Below are positions 47,337 to 62,538 of a stretch of DNA of 64,000 nucleotides, piece after piece. Source of the stretch: Valencia hispanica (lineage: Eukaryota > Chordata > Actinopteri > Cyprinodontiformes > Valenciidae). The notes under the pieces are model-generated. The model worked only from the letters and a program-made list of their open reading frames with translations, ran no database searches and had not been told where the DNA came from. Every line of letters starts with the position of its first letter. Position 1 is the first letter of the stretch. Position numbers and translations under genes: made by a program. Location: contig OY747702.1 of the NCBI GenBank assembly GCA_963556495.2, positions 12,198,193-12,262,192 on the forward strand. The letters are read 5' to 3'.

Positions 47337-50121
47337 AATGTCGCGGATGATTGAGAATCAATACCTGCTTCAAAGAACCTCAACAACTCAAACCATTCCA
47401 TTAATTTCTAGCACACAATGCCTTCTGTTTCAGTACTCACATTGATTTTGTAAAGATTTTCAAAGTAGAATATAACGAACCATCAGGAAAGGTATGGTAA
47501 TCAAGCACTGAAATAAGCATCAACGTTAAGTCACAATATAAAATAACTTAAACCACAAAGATGCCTGTGTTAAATCACCAATAGCCTGCTGCTTAGTAGG
47601 TGTGTAATCAGACCTGATACACCGAAATCAAGTCAGACTAAAGCTCATCTGTGAAGGTGCTGAAAGAGTGGAAGTTTGGCTGCACAGTAAGTAAAAGTAG
47701 GTAATATCACGAGTGTGAGGGTTAGTGTTTAGTACAGCAAAATACTGTAACAGGCTAACCATAAGGCACTGATGCAGGGATGACCAAAGTGTGATGCAGG
47801 GGTCCTTGGACTTATGTTCCAGAATCGTATAAATTTGCACATCCAGCAGATGTATTATTTCCTATAATTTACAGGATTATTTTTTTCAATCACAATTTGT
47901 ATATCTTATATGGACAATGTTAAAACAGAAAGTATTTTTGTTTTACTAGCTACCGTTTTTTTAAATCCTTTTTGCTTTCAATTTAATATCATAGTAAGTC
48001 GGGCCAAAAAGACCCTGTAACTTTTTACCACCAGACTTCTGCAGACCCATCCATTAACCTTGGCAAAGCACAGCAAGGGTTATTGAAGAGCATTCTTCAA
48101 TTTTGTTGCTTGGAATCGATTCAAACCATTTTCTAGATAACATTCAACCAAAAAGTCTGATCAAATATTGCCCTGGGTTTAAGAATTTTTCTTATCTTGG
48201 ACAACTGATTTGTTTTTTTTACAGTTTTTTTTAACCTGGTTATTCACATTTAAATAAGAAACAAGTCGTTTCTTCAACTGCAAAAGCTGTGCTCTGGGAA
48301 ACGTTACCATAGGAAGCTTCATTGTGCTACCGGACTCTGCATATGCCTTTGTGTAGAGCTTCTCTGTATCCTGCCCTTCTCCCCTCTCAGTGCTGGAAGC
48401 ATGCTGGGGGACACATGGGCACAGAGGTAAAGGATTCTCTCTACAGGGAACACAGGGAACAAAGCAGACCGATGTTAGAGGAGATACATGAGGAAGATTT
48501 GGTGGGGAGGAATCGAAGGAAGAGGGAGATTGAAAGGATGGAAGGGAAGAGAAGTAGAAGGAAGAAACACAGTGGCTCCTAAACTGTTTAAATTGGTCAT
48601 TAGTTTAATCAGGGGGAAAAGCACAGCAAAAACCCGTTCCATTAGGGGGACTTGTGAACTTTCTCCACCGTTCTCCTCTTTCTGTCACTTCCTTTCTCAT
48701 CACTTTCTTTTATGCAATCTCATGAGTTTCCTCCAAGACCCATCTATCTTTTACCACTACTCAAGCAAAGAAAGAGGGCGGCCTTTGCTGTACCAGCTGG
48801 CTCACATGCAAAGCACTTCCTTGCTGAGGAAAGCAGTTGTGTCGTCATAGATACATTGCAAACATGTTAAAATGAACATGACATGCAATGCTGTGGTCAG
48901 CATTGTTCCTTTGAACATTTAGATTTCAGTACCAAGTTAGGTCTGCTTTTTAGGGGGTTGAGTTGGGGGGCTTGGCTCCTAATATTACTCTGATGCACCT
49001 AAAGCCTAGTTTATGCTTCTCCGTCAGCAAATTTGCACTCACACACACACACGCATTGACTGAGACGTTTTCCTTTTATACTTCTACGTTGGGGTGTCAG
49101 CATTGCAAAGCAATTCTCAGCCAGGACAGCAGTGGGTGCAGAGACTTTCTGGTGGGTCTGCCTATCACTGCAGTGACGTTTCTGGTTTATTTATTTCAGC
49201 TTGTAAATGTTATGGCTGAAAATATATTACTCTTCTAAAAATAACAATATTGGCCAAAATATGGAGGGACAGAACTTATTCTTGCAATCTACCCAACGCT
49301 TCTGAGTAACACTTTAAATAGTATTTAGCAATCACTGTTTATTCTTTCCAGCGCGTCTTCTTGTTCAGTCCCTGAAGAACCAGTCCATGCCAATCCAGCA
49401 GGAAGCAGGCTGAAAGGTTCAGCTTTCACTGGTCTTTTTAAAATGATAAAAACCCAGCTGGCTAAGAAGAAAATCTGTTTCAATGTAGCCTTCCTTCTAA
49501 CATGATTGAGGAATTAGACTGTTGTGTGTGTACTGAACCATAAAGAATATTCCATATTGCACCTCTAATTCTATATTCCAGTTGTATTTTATTTAGATTT
49601 GGTATTAAAAACTAGTTTTGTATTGGTACCACTCTTAAAATTACAGTTGTGGGCCGCCCAAAATCGGTCTGCGGGACGCATACAGTTGCAACATGGACAC
49701 CCCTGCCTTACAACCTGAGTAGTCAGCTACTCTGCTCTGAAACAAACTAAGGTTCTTTGCTTATTAAAACCAGACTTTCCTATTTTCTTTTATATAAAAC
49801 TGGCTGTACATAGACATATTTCATATTGTTGTTTATTTTTAATTGTCCGAATGATGTGATCATATTAAAGTCAAATTCCTTGCTTGTGCACACAGTCTTG
49901 GCCAATAAAGCCAACTCTGAATTATTCATTAAATGTTTTTTTTTTGTTTATGATTTTTTTTTGTTAAAAAGCACAGCTTTTGTATGTCTACATCAAGTTT
50001 TAGACCTACCTACAATTTACATTTTATGAGTGATTGTTATGGGAAGAAATGTATCTTCTTCCCCTCATAGGAATTCGGCTGGAGTCTCCATCAGTGTTTT
50101 TCATATTTTATCACGGCCAGC
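47337..50121. other. No recognisable gene
   Basis: AT-rich intergenic-type sequence with short ORFs only. A TATA-less, repeat-poor stretch; nothing here matches a protein family I know. Confidence 0.5.
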
Positions 50122-51539
50122 TTAAAGTGCCCCTGGCATGAAATTTGCATTTTTTGAGTTTTTTGGTCATATTTGTTAGTTTCCCCAGCCTGCCTATGTC
50201 CCCTAAGTGGTTAAAACGACTGATTAGGGTTTCCTCTGTCCCAGGGTATGTCTGCCTACATAGTGAAATTAGCACTCAGAAACGGGGTGTTTTGCAGTTC
50301 GGCATGTGACCACACGTTTCGGCATATGTCGTCATTGAGTTCCAACCAGTTACCCCCTTCTCTGAACTACGCTCTCCGAGTCCCTCCCCCCACAGGGCGT
50401 ATTACAACCTAAACAACGAGAGCTACGGTAAAAGGGAAACAACTAACCGACAACATGGATTCCAGACCGCATTGAGACCGTCCTCCCCACTTCCTCCCCA
50501 CTGAAAAGCTTGTGGATTGACTTTATTTATGCAGGGAATGTACCCGACCGACTCCCGAAGCGCGCAGTCGTTTGTGGCAAACATTTCTCTGACAAATGTT
50601 TTATTAACTTGGGACAATACAGCAGTGGATTCACAGATCGTCTTAAACTTTTACCAGGATCAATACCAACTCTCCGTGAACCAGCAAATATCCCTATACA
50701 AGTAAGTAGCCTATATTTCTGCAATAATGTCCTTCAGCTGTTATATACCAGTGTTTCCCAAACATGACGAATCTGTGGCGGTGCGCCACAGATTAAACTC
50801 CGACCGCCACAGGTCCACACCGACCCCCCCCCCCAAAAAAAAATTTTTTTTACGCTATTTAAAACGCGCAGCGTATTCATTCCCTGCTCTCTCTTCGTCT
50901 CTGTCACTCACGTCTCTTTCGCACACACACGCACGCACACACCTACACACACACATACACACACAGCCCCTCCGTGCAGCACGTCTGTCTGGATCACCTG
51001 TGGAAGACGTGCTCTATCTTTCTGGTTCCTCCTCAGGTGCCTCGCCGTCCGGATCAGATTCCGGATCAAATTGAAATGCCTTTACATAGTTATAGTAGCC
51101 GATAACTGAGCCATTACTGTCGTGGTGAAGCTAGAGACGTAATGATGACGGATGGATGATCAAATATTTTATTAGGCCTGTAATTTGTAAACAGATTATT
51201 GTTAAACACACAATATAATTAGGCCTAAACCTAATTACATTTCATACATAATATTGGAATTTTGGCAATTTGTGGTGCGCAAATGCATGTCTGTCAATGT
51301 TTTATTAGATGCGGACGTTAGAGACTCAATTGACAATAGAGGCGCATGGCTTGGGCCCCGCCCACCAAAACTCGGTCGTTCTGTGCTAATGCTAACAGAA
51401 GTGCCTCCTAGTAGGGGCTGCAATAATACAACAAGACTGAGCTACGGCTAACGATCCTTTGATACAGTATTATGGTACTTAGAGTGTGACTAAAAAGGGC
51501 CCAAACGTCGCGGGGAATTTCATGCCAGGGGCACTTTAA
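50122..51539 (+). mobile_element. Kolobok-like transposon with THAP exon
   Basis: It is bounded by TTAA (50122-50125, 51536-51539) and by perfect inverted repeats AGTGCCCCTGGCATGAAATT at both ends. Kolobok elements are known for TTAA duplications and THAP-containing transposases. Only the THAP exon is recognised; the catalytic part is absent in 1.4 kb, so this is an internally deleted copy. A gtttcccaaacatgacgaat stretch near 50754, followed by C and A runs, may be a further nested element. Confidence 0.85.
50508..50701 (+). pseudogene. THAP domain exon
   Basis: The frame reads WIDFIYAGNVPDRLPKRAVV then CGKHFSDKCF and LKLLPGSIPTL. The C-x2-H pair and the LLPGSIPTL tail are hallmarks of the second half of a THAP zinc finger. 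The exon ends at a donor (CAA|GTAAGT). The upstream frame has stops, so it is not functional as seen. Confidence 0.75.
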
Positions 51540-52300
51540 ACATGAGCCGTCTGCGCCAACGCTCGAACTCTCTCTCACCCAGATCATGTCTGCCTTCTCT
51601 GCAAGCAGATTCTGCCTTCAGTCCCCTGATGTCATGCCGTCATTGCGAGGTTAACCAAAACACTCCTCACTGTCGAGGAGTCAACAGTTAGATCAGAGTA
51701 GGTGAAGGCCCTCTTCCTTGACCCTTATAATTACTGTGACAAGTAATTGGATTAAAAACCTGATCAGAATAAAAATGCTTCATGTAAACACACCATTCGG
51801 AATACTCTGACCCAATCACACGGATTCGGATCATCATTTCTTTCCGATTGAGACTGGTGGGTTATGCCGATTGTTTTGCCGATCGCTGTGCATGTAAACA
51901 CTTCTTGCGAATGTGGGTCATTACTGTACGTCTGTTACGTCATGCATAGACGTACCTTACATCTGTGTAAAACAATAAAGGGATTCGGATTAGAATTTGA
52001 CTGTGTACAAAACAATAAAGGCTTGGAGATGTAAAACCGTGACCAGAAACCGTGACCATTTTAAACACACGCAAACATGTTTGTTTACAACAAAAGGGTG
52101 CTACTTCTTCTTCTATGGCCGTTTCCGTTATGCTAGATAGTTCTGCGCATGTCAAAATGATTTATTCTGACCGAAACGTGTGACAGATGTAAACGCTTGT
52201 CATAATCGGGTACTTTCTTTCGGGCCCATGTACACAGTCAAATTCTAATCCGAACTATGATCAGATTGAAGACATGTTGGACATGTAAACGTACCTACTG
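51540..52300. repeat. Palindromic repeat with catgtaaac motifs
   Basis: Both halves carry related inverted sequence: ctgatcagaataaaaatgct and catgtaaacacacc on the left, tccgaactatgatcagattg and acatgtaaacgtacc on the right. Repeated ggattcggattag/acaaaacaataaagg lies in the centre. It looks like a fold-back non-autonomous transposon; ends not defined. Confidence 0.4.
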
Positions 52301-54737
52301 ACTCGATGCAATCTGCTGGGTTCCCTTTGATAGAAAACATTTTAAACCAATTTCAGTTATAAACTGAACTTGATGCACTGTTTAATATCTAGGATCAATT
52401 GGAATGTATGACTGGATTGAATTAACCTTTTATTTGGTAAAGTGCCTTAAACTAAACTGAATTGAATATACAGTGTTTATTATTTGTCTGGTTTCTTTAT
52501 TAGCAATATAGTTCAATAGCATTACATTTCATTAGGATTTAGGGGTTGTGTGCTGGTAGAGTGGGTGTGTGCATGTGTGTTTGCTGGTTTTGGTGTCTCT
52601 TACCTCCGTGTAGGGTGTGATTGGCAGGTGCAGGATCCAGCTGATTCCCATCAGTGCTCATCAAGTGTTCTTCAGGAAGAGGAGAGGTTTCCTATGGCTG
52701 GTGCCAGATGGTTAACTCCTCTAGTGTGGTAACAGACCTCTATGTGGGCTCTCCTGACCCGTCCGCCTGCCATCCCCCCTTCTGTCCTGGTGGAGAATTG
52801 TTTTGCAACACTATGTGCGTGTGTATGCAAACTTGCTGACGGAGAAGTATAAACTAGGCTTCAGCTTTACCATCCATTGCTGCAGTGGATCACCTGACTG
52901 TCTGCTCTCCAACGCACCACCTCATGAAAAAAATCCAAATCCAAATATTTCACTGCACTATTCACCCCCTCCCAGCCAATATCAAACTCTGAAAATCCCC
53001 TTACCTATACCTGGAACTTCTTGTTTCACCAGAACCGTTGGCCCATCTTCACATGTTAATTTACTCCACCCACAATTGATGAATAGAACAACAACCATCT
53101 ACCTGCTCAGGCCCAGCTCCATGTTTGCAGGCCATTTATAAACACAAATTAGAAGAAGTGGGCTGTGTTATTGTTAGGCTAACTTGCATGCTAACTGTAG
53201 TTCTGATTAAACCTTGTGAGAAATACACAGTAGGACGGGAATTATCAAGGTTTTCAGCGGCAGATGTTGGATTTTGAAAATAATACTTGCTGTGGACTAA
53301 ATATTTTAACGGAGGACATTACTGGACAGTTGTGGATGTAAGATTATTTTTGTTGGAGATGGCTCTGTCCTGGTTCTTGCAATGTATCTTTGAATGGTAA
53401 GCTGCCATTTATTTGCTTCGGTTTGACAAAAGCATCTACTTGTTGTAGATAGGATCCAGATGCAGACAGGTAAGAAGAAGTTGATTTATTGAAAAATATG
53501 CTAAATATAATAAACACCAGGAACTGACAGCTAGGGAAAGAACACGGAAAGTAAGGCAGAAAAAGACAGAGTATCCTGTGATTTGTGACTGAATGAGAAG
53601 TGCTTAAATACTGAGGAGGGAGGAAACACCCGAGAAACCTGAGGACTAATTAGTGAAAGCAGATGCAGGTGGGAGTAAGAGCAGAGATTGAGAATGAAAC
53701 GCAGCTGGGCAGGGAGGCAGAATGGAAAGGTGGAAACAGAGAAGGAAAACAAAGGCAAAAACTGAAGAGAAGACTGGACAGAAAATAATGAGAAAATTAG
53801 AACTAACTGTAAGGTAACTAGGATGGAAGAGATCTAAGAGAATAAGAGTAGAGGAGCCCAAGAAAAACTTAAAGCAAAAGTAGTAACGAACATAACAAGA
53901 GAGGAGGGAAACATAAAAGAAGCACAAGTAACTTTAGAAGAACTTAAATCAGAGAACAATAATGCTAATAAGGAAATAGAGTAAAGCAGAGGCAATGGAT
54001 GAGATAAAGAAATAACTAATAAAATATCAGCCCGATAAAATAGAAGTGACAACAGGACCTACCATAGATAAGAAAGACTAATGCAAGAGTAACTGGATTA
54101 AGACCGAAGTAAATAAATAAGGAATGACCAAAATGTAGAGAAACTTAAAGTACAAACACTTGAGGGTAAAAGAAGAGAGGATGAGAAAACGTAGTGGAAG
54201 GAAAAAACTCAAAGTGGGGAGAAACTCAAGTCATGAACACCTGACGATCCTAGCACTGAAACGATAAGATAAACTGAATGAGGAAATGAAATAACTGAAA
54301 CTCAAAACACAAAAAGCAGAGGTTCCTACAGTAACAGTACTGTGTCTACAGTTATGAATGTATCATTGATTGGCATACATCCAAGCAGGGATAGGATGCT
54401 GTTGAAATTCACCTCGGGAGCTTGGAAGCTTCTTTACCTCGGATGGGTCATGGATCAGAATTTTCTTTTTTTTTTCTTCCATGAATATCTTTTCCAGTGC
54501 GACCTATATTTGGACGCACTGTGAGGTTCCTTTAAAGCAGAGGAGAGATACTGACGTCTGGTAAATATCAAACAATATCAAATATAGTTGACAGCAGAAT
54601 GGAGCGCAGCAGCGAGAAGTACTAATCACTCGCAGTTGTAGCACGCCCAGCAGCGCTTGCAAAGATCTTCTATAAAGGAAGATGCCTCACTCCCGTACAC
54701 CAGCAGTGTTTGACTGTCCTATTCTACCCCTTCAGGC
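52301..54737. other. No recognisable gene; probable old repeats
   Basis: Only short ORFs. The purine-rich stretch 53450-54340 (aggatccagatgcagacagg ... ggttcctacagtaac) looks like a reversed copy of a common fish interspersed repeat, but I cannot name it. Confidence 0.4.
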
Positions 54738-54897
54738 TCATCCTTATCTCTAACTCTACATTTAGTGTGTTCACACCTCATTCTTATCTCTAACTCTACA
54801 TTTAGTGTGTTCACACCTCATTCTTATCTCTAACTCTACATTTAGTGTGTTCACACCTCATTCTTATCTCTAACTCTACATTTAGTGTGTTCACACC
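54738..54897. repeat. 40-bp tandem repeat, four copies
   Basis: ttcttatctctaactctaca tttagtgtgttcacacctca repeats every 40 bp at 54741, 54781, 54821 and 54861 with one substitution. Confidence 0.97.
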
Positions 54898-56760
54898 AGG
54901 GAAAGAGGCATTATTATGGTTTCTTGAAGTGTAGAGGCAGAACAAGAAAGTTTTTAAAGAGCACAAAAAGAAAGGATTCAGATTCACTTTCACACAAAAA
55001 CTTCACTTCACTCACACACTTCAAGACTAGAATGTTATTCATGAATAGAATTTATGATATAGTGCCAATAAAATCATTTTTTGTTATTAGCAATGGGATT
55101 ACTTTTGTGTTTAGAGATTTTAGAATTGGTCTTTCCCTCCAGGATGTACTCTGCCTCTAGCAAAATGACCATTGGAGAAAGGCACCAGTCTCCACAATCC
55201 TTTCCTGATCTCACATAAATAAGCTGTTATAGACAATTACTGGTAGGTGGATGGGTGTTTCTTTGTGTATGATTTTTCTGTAATTTTATCAGGGTAGGTT
55301 CTGGCTGTCGGGCCGTATTCCAGAATCCTGGATGTTCAGGTAATTAGAAATTCTAAAATGTCCAAAGTTGTGGGTGTATGTGCATGCATGGTTTTGTGTT
55401 AGCTTAGTGGATTAAGACAACAGACCCACGAAAAATTAAGAAATTCTTAAAAAATGTATTTTTCAAAAATAATCTTACATTTTGAAAATAGTCTTAACAA
55501 TGTATGCTTGCGTTCTTAACAGGAACAAGGATCTTCTGTCCTACCCCACTGTCCTTTAAAACACGATCTCCCTATCTATTTTTTTTCTCAATGATCTTTT
55601 AAGATTTGATATCAAGACATCTTTCAGTGTGCAAATAGCTGGACTTTCCAAAGGGAATCATTTGCCAAAGAGGGATGTTAGGAAATAAAAGGACAGCTGG
55701 CAAACAATACCTAGTAAATTCAGTTCTGCACTGGATGTGAGAAACCCTCACCTACTATTGCTTCATTACACTTTGAAGCTGATGAGTCCATCTAAAAAGG
55801 CCAATTACCCCAACGGAGCAATAAAATATCAGCTTTTCTCTTAGGAAGACTGAAAGATGTAAGGAAAGGCATGGGTTACCATCCTTGTGTCCTGTGTGCA
55901 CTGAACAGTTCAAGAAGTGATCCAGGGTTTCAATGGGGTCTTTAAAAAAAATCATAAAAAGTGTTACATTTAAGAAATCTAAAACAATTTTGGAAAGGTA
56001 ATATGAAAGTACCCTTGTTACAGGTAGGTCTGTACTGAAAAGTGGTTCATATTCTTTAAGTTTTTTTGCAAGTTTTTTTAAGACATGCCATTTGTAGAAT
56101 ATTCACACAGGTTTCTTTATTTTTTTCTCAGCTCACCAAAAGCATCTTGACTTTAACATGTTTAGGATAATGAAAAAACCCTAAATTAATGTTTAATGGG
56201 ATCTATTACCAAGTCTCAAGAGGATAGAGGACATTAGGAAGTGCACTTTGGGTATAATGAAAAGCACTTGCTGCTTTTTCAATCACATACACATGAATAG
56301 CCATACCAGAGGCATTCAGAATAAATTTATGGTTTGGTTGGGTCTCCTACCCTCATTGGCAGATGGGAATCAGAGCTGGTGTGAGAGACTGAGAGCTACC
56401 AGTTAGAAAAAGCTTAAAACAAGCTCTATGCACAGCTTGGACTTTGGAACCCAGCTCTCCTACTCCAAAGTTGTCCTGTGAGACAGGCATGGGTGGGTGT
56501 GGGTGTGGGGATAATATCACAAAGTGTCTCAGTTTCAGAGTTCAACCTGGTAAGTTAGAGGGTTGGCCCTTTGCACCTTTCTTTTCTAAAAAGGAAGGTA
56601 CTGACTGTTCTCTGTGCTTATGCACTGAATAGCAGTTCAGATAACCAATAACAGATATTTTAGGGGGTGTTCCAGGACTTTGGAATATCTATTGTTTTCA
56701 AGGGTTATCCCAGGTGTGTTGGACTGCACAAGGGCTGTCCCTTGCTGCTGATCTTGTTTG
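54898..56760. other. No recognisable gene
   Basis: AT-rich sequence with short ORFs and no clear repeat or domain. Confidence 0.45.
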
Positions 56761-56764
56761 TGGT

Positions 56765-57290
56765 GTTCATTCAATTCAATTCAAAATTACTTTATTAATC
56801 CCAAAGGGAAATTAAATGTTGTTGTAACTCATTATGCAAGTTCCTTCAAAGATTTGTTGTAGATGCTGATGGCTGTGGGTAGGGATGATCTCCTGTAGCA
56901 GTCTGCAGATCTGAAGAAGCCTCTGACTGAAGACGCTCTGTAGTTGTACGACAGTCTGATGTAGAGGATGCTCTGGATCTATGGCGTCTTCCTTTCAACT
57001 CATCAGGGTTTTGTGGCTGTAGTTGAGGTATTATTTGAGCTTTTGTGATGTTAATCAGCTGCTGCCAGTTGTAAACCACCATGTTGCCATGGTTATGCAT
57101 CGTAACAAATGTCCAAAAATAAAAAGTATCAGCAAAAATCCTTCCAGCTGCACAGCATTCAAAACCAGAGAGAACAGTTGTCCACAAAAACAATGTTTCT
57201 ACCAGAAATGGAAGAATTAAAGTTTTAAAAAAGAAAAAAATATGAACCAAAGTAACAGAGCTACTCCAACATGCTGCCACCTTGAGCGGC
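56765..57290 (-). repeat. Diverged LINE 3' end
   Basis: ttactttattaatcccaaag ggaaatt ... gcagatctgaagaagcctct resembles the 3' region of a LINE family common in fish, here in reverse orientation (from memory). The 144-codon minus ORF over it is not convincing as a protein. Confidence 0.4.
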
Positions 57291-58095
57291 GCAATTCCGG
57301 AATGGACAGGATCTTAAGGTGTACTCAGTGAAATGACTCTGAGCCCATGGTTCTCAACATAAAAAAGGTGGACCGCTCCCTCTGGGTTGAGGGTCAGTCT
57401 GTGCTTCAAGCAGAGGAGTTTAAGTATCTTGATGTCTTGTTTACAATTGATGGAGTGAGAGATAGACAGATGGATTGGGGCTTTATCTGCAGTAAAGCAG
57501 GCACTGCTTTGGACTGTTGCAGTGAAGCTATGCCAAAAAGTACAGCTATCAATTTACCACTCTGTCTATGTGCTGACCTTCACTTATGGTTATGAGATAA
57601 AAATCATGACCAAAAGAATGAGATCCCAAATACAGGCGGTTGAAATGAGTTTCTTCTATAGGCTGGCCAGACTCAGTCTCAGATAGAGGGTGATGGGTGC
57701 AATCCTCCAGGCACAACTGGAAGTAGTGCCCTGCTTTTCCGCTTCAAAAGGAGTCAATTGAAGTAGTGTGGATACCTTCTGGGTGCCTCCCTTTAGAGCA
57801 GGGTTCTCCAATTACCTCTTCAGCATGCTGTCAAGCTTAGCAGAGGTCTGGTAATGAGCCAATGATTTGATTCAGCTGTGTTGGAGCAGGGATGCATCTA
57901 AAAGCTGCAGGGCAGTGGCTCTCGAGAACTGGAAGTAGGTAAGAAATCCCATCTGGCCTGGGAATGCCTTGGGATACCCAAAATAAGCAGTAGGGTGTCA
58001 CTGTGGAGAGGGATGTCTTGGTTTCTCTCCTGGATTATTTACCCCCACAAACCACCCGTGGATGGATGGATGGATGGATGGATGGATGGATGGGT
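57290..58095 (+). pseudogene. Decayed LINE RT C-terminus with (GATG)n tail
   Basis: The + strand gives VDRSLWVEGQSVLQAEEFKY then LDVLFTIDG, and further on MRSQIQAVEMSFFYRLARLS after several frameshifts and stops. This is the post-RT region of a fish LINE. It ends in (GATG)n at 58061-58092, a typical simple-repeat LINE tail. Confidence 0.7.
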
Positions 58096-58099
58096 TTTA

Positions 58100-61000
58100 T
58101 CTCAAAGGTTTACCTGATTTAGGTAGTGTTGACTGTGTTTTCTTTAATGGAAATGTTGAGAAGTTGAAGTTGGTTGTTAGTGGGTTTTAGAATGACTTTT
58201 CTGTCATAATCTATGGATCTTTGAATTTTGGTTTACATTTATTTTTGTATTCTGATTATTTTTCAGTCTGTTATTATTGCTATTTAGGTCTTAGCATATT
58301 CAGCTCCCAGCTCTATGCTTATTTTCCATTTTTTGTTCTGTTAAGCTCTGCACATTTTTGTTTATTTTCCTATGCCAGTGTTTGGCTTTTCCTCTTTTGA
58401 TTTGTAGATACTTTTGTGTTTTACTTCAGCTCCATCTGTGTTTTCAGTGTTAATTATTGTCCTGACTTCCGTTCTCTGTTCAGCACTCCCCCCGGCTGTT
58501 CTGCCTCCCTCTGATTAGACTTACCTGGTTTCATGTCCTGTTCTCTTCATGCCAACCCTGTAAAAGTCTTTGTTGTTTTTTTTTAATTACACTTCGCCAC
58601 TTCTGTTCTTCATTTGTGTTAAACAAATGTGGATTATAACAATTTCACTGTTGTTTCTAGATCTACTAAAATTAATATTATTCTCAGGCTGATAAGGAAC
58701 AGTAATGTTTTGTCTGGATTGCGTAAACAGACAAAAATAACATAAACCACTTAATTCTAATTAGAACATGCATGTTCTATTCATCCATAAATGTTGAATA
58801 AACTTAACTGCAACTAAACCACAGAGAAAATTATCTGTTTTTTTCTTTATAAATCTCTGAACCTATTTAATTTAAGATAATTTTCTTTTTATGTTTAAAA
58901 CTTTAGACCTATATATCTGCATGCCTTCTGTTTTTTTTTTATCACTGTGTGTCCTGCTCAATCTGAAGATTGTAATATAATAAGTTACTTGCTAGTGGTG
59001 ATGATATAGTATATCTTTTAATGTTAAAAAAATTATTTAAAAAAACATCAGCCCCCAGCTCGCAGCTAATGCTATCTCCCATCATCTATTTCTCATAGGC
59101 TGTTGGCACCACTTGTGTTGATAATCAGCCCAACATCCCCCCAACCATCTATGTCTAGATTCAGTTCAAATCATTTCAACATGTCTGACTGACTAATCTC
59201 AAAACTGGCCTTCTCACATACTTGCAGCCTCCTGTTGTTACCTCTCTCCCATACTAACAGGGTTTTTGCCAACTTGCCCTGCAGACTGTCCTCAACCTGT
59301 GCAGACAGTGGTATTTCTACAAGCCACTGAAACCTTCTTAACATTTAGTCCCATTATAAAAACAAAGTTCTGTGCACCTTATGTAGAATTGGTGTGAATG
59401 ACCAATACATTTTTATCTACACCGTTATTTGTAGCTCTGGCAGTATATTTAGGATTGCTGTCCAACTAGAAAGACATTATATGTTTTGCCTGCACACAGG
59501 CATGCATTTTTTATAATGTTTCAAGGGAACAGAATTGGATTCCTTTGCAGAAACGTTTTAAAATGTGAGTTTTGCAAGTTATGAGTTATGCAGACTTGCA
59601 GATTTCTTGTCGATACTGTTCTACAATGCTATTGTGATTTTAAATCAAGGAGCAAAGAAGAAGTAAACTAATATGACACCACCCTGTGAGCAAACATTTT
59701 CACGGTGAGCATTAAAATCTGCAGAAGAGTAAGCAGTTACTCAAAGCCATCAGTGAACTCGGTTGCTCTCTGGAGCTTGAAATAATGTCTTTAGAGTGTC
59801 GGCAGCATTGCTGTAATATGTCTCCATTAGACGCCGCTGCTGCCAACTCCCAGGTTGTCTGTCTGCCTGCTTGCTTTCTGTCTGGGGACTGCAGAGGGCA
59901 GGAGAGGCTGGGAGAGAGTGTGAAAAACGAGAAAAGACAGAAACAGAGGCTGAAAGTGAAGGAGAGGCAGACAGAGGAGTGGTGCGGTGGGAGGATGTCT
60001 AGACAGATAGACAAAGGATGGACAGCAGGGAGCAAACTGAAAACGGACAAGAAAGGACAAAGCAAAAGGTTGGAGAGGAAAACTGTGAAAATAGCCGAGA
60101 GACAAATAAGGACAAAGAGTGGGACAGATGGAGGAACAGAGAGCGTCACTTGTTGAAGTTAAGCAGCAAAGCATCATGAGAGTGAGGCGTAGTGGAGTGT
60201 GGGGCTGATTTATTTAACGGTGTTGCCATGGGGAACAGCATCTATGATGAATGTGTGGGTTGATTATGCAACAAATTGCCTATAATTCGCTCAGCTGACA
60301 CTACATCATGACCAGTGATCCCCTGGGAAGGCCCTGATAAGGACAATATATTTTGTGAAAAATATTGAACAGAACACTTATCAGGCATAAATCAGCTGCA
60401 GGGAGGACACTTGGACACCGTTCGACATTGAGGATGGCATTCCTTGGTACTCACTTTAGGACAAAGTTTTGCAAATGCAATTGGGTAAATGTTCTTTTGG
60501 TCTAGAGATGCTTTCTCAAACAAAACCCTGCTGATGTTATCAAAGCAGAAAGGTACTTAAATAAAATGACCAGAGGTGTGCAAATTTGTGTTTTGATTTC
60601 ATATAAAAACTAATTGATTTTTTCTGTAAAGGCCTTTGAGTTTTGTTGGATAACATCAGTGAACATAAAGCTTCATGAAGACCAAAAAACACAGGAGGCA
60701 GATCAGAGGGAAGGTTGTGGAGAACATTAAACCAGTGTGAGTTTATAAAGTGACACTCCGAGCTTTGAACATTTCACTCAGCACTGCTCAATCCACCTTC
60801 TCAAAAAAAAAATTACTTGAGACAGCTGCAAACTGTTGAGGCATGATCATCCAACTACACTGACAGGCTAGGCAAGGAGACTCTAACCTGCAGAGATCTG
60901 CAGCTCAGGTGGTAGAATCTAGTTGATAGGATAACTATTGTCTGTGCACTCTGTAATTCTAAAACTTATAGAAGAGTGGTGGGAGGAAAGCTACTATTGA

Positions 61001-61248
61001 CAACAGGCATTAGAGAGTATTTTAAAAAGCCATTTTCCAAAAACCATGGAGGGGAAACAGCAAACCTGTGAAACATGAGGTCAGATGAAAGCTAGATTTG
61101 TTTGCCCTTCATTGAAAATACTAAGTGTGGGGGCATCGCGTGGCACAGTGGTTAAGACGGGCTAGTGCTTTAAGTGGACAACAAGAAGTGTCGGTACTCT
61201 TTTTCATCAAGATCAGAACATAAAATGCAGAGATTCCTGAATGTAAAT
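58100..61248. other. No recognisable gene
   Basis: AT-rich. A pyrimidine-rich block at 58260-58620 resembles an interspersed repeat. ORFs at 59712-60177 on both strands overlap each other over a purine/pyrimidine-skewed tract and look spurious. Confidence 0.45.
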
Positions 61249-62530
<1,282 letters not shown>

Positions 62531-62538
62531 TTCTATTC

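Noticed and set aside
59712..60177. Overlapping 116-145 codon ORFs on both strands
   Set aside because: Strand-skewed low-complexity sequence; no domain, no splice context, and opposite-strand ORFs overlap fully.
61130..61185. ggcacagtggttaagacggg as a tRNA gene
   Set aside because: It resembles a tRNA A box only; no anticodon arm, T arm or B box follows.
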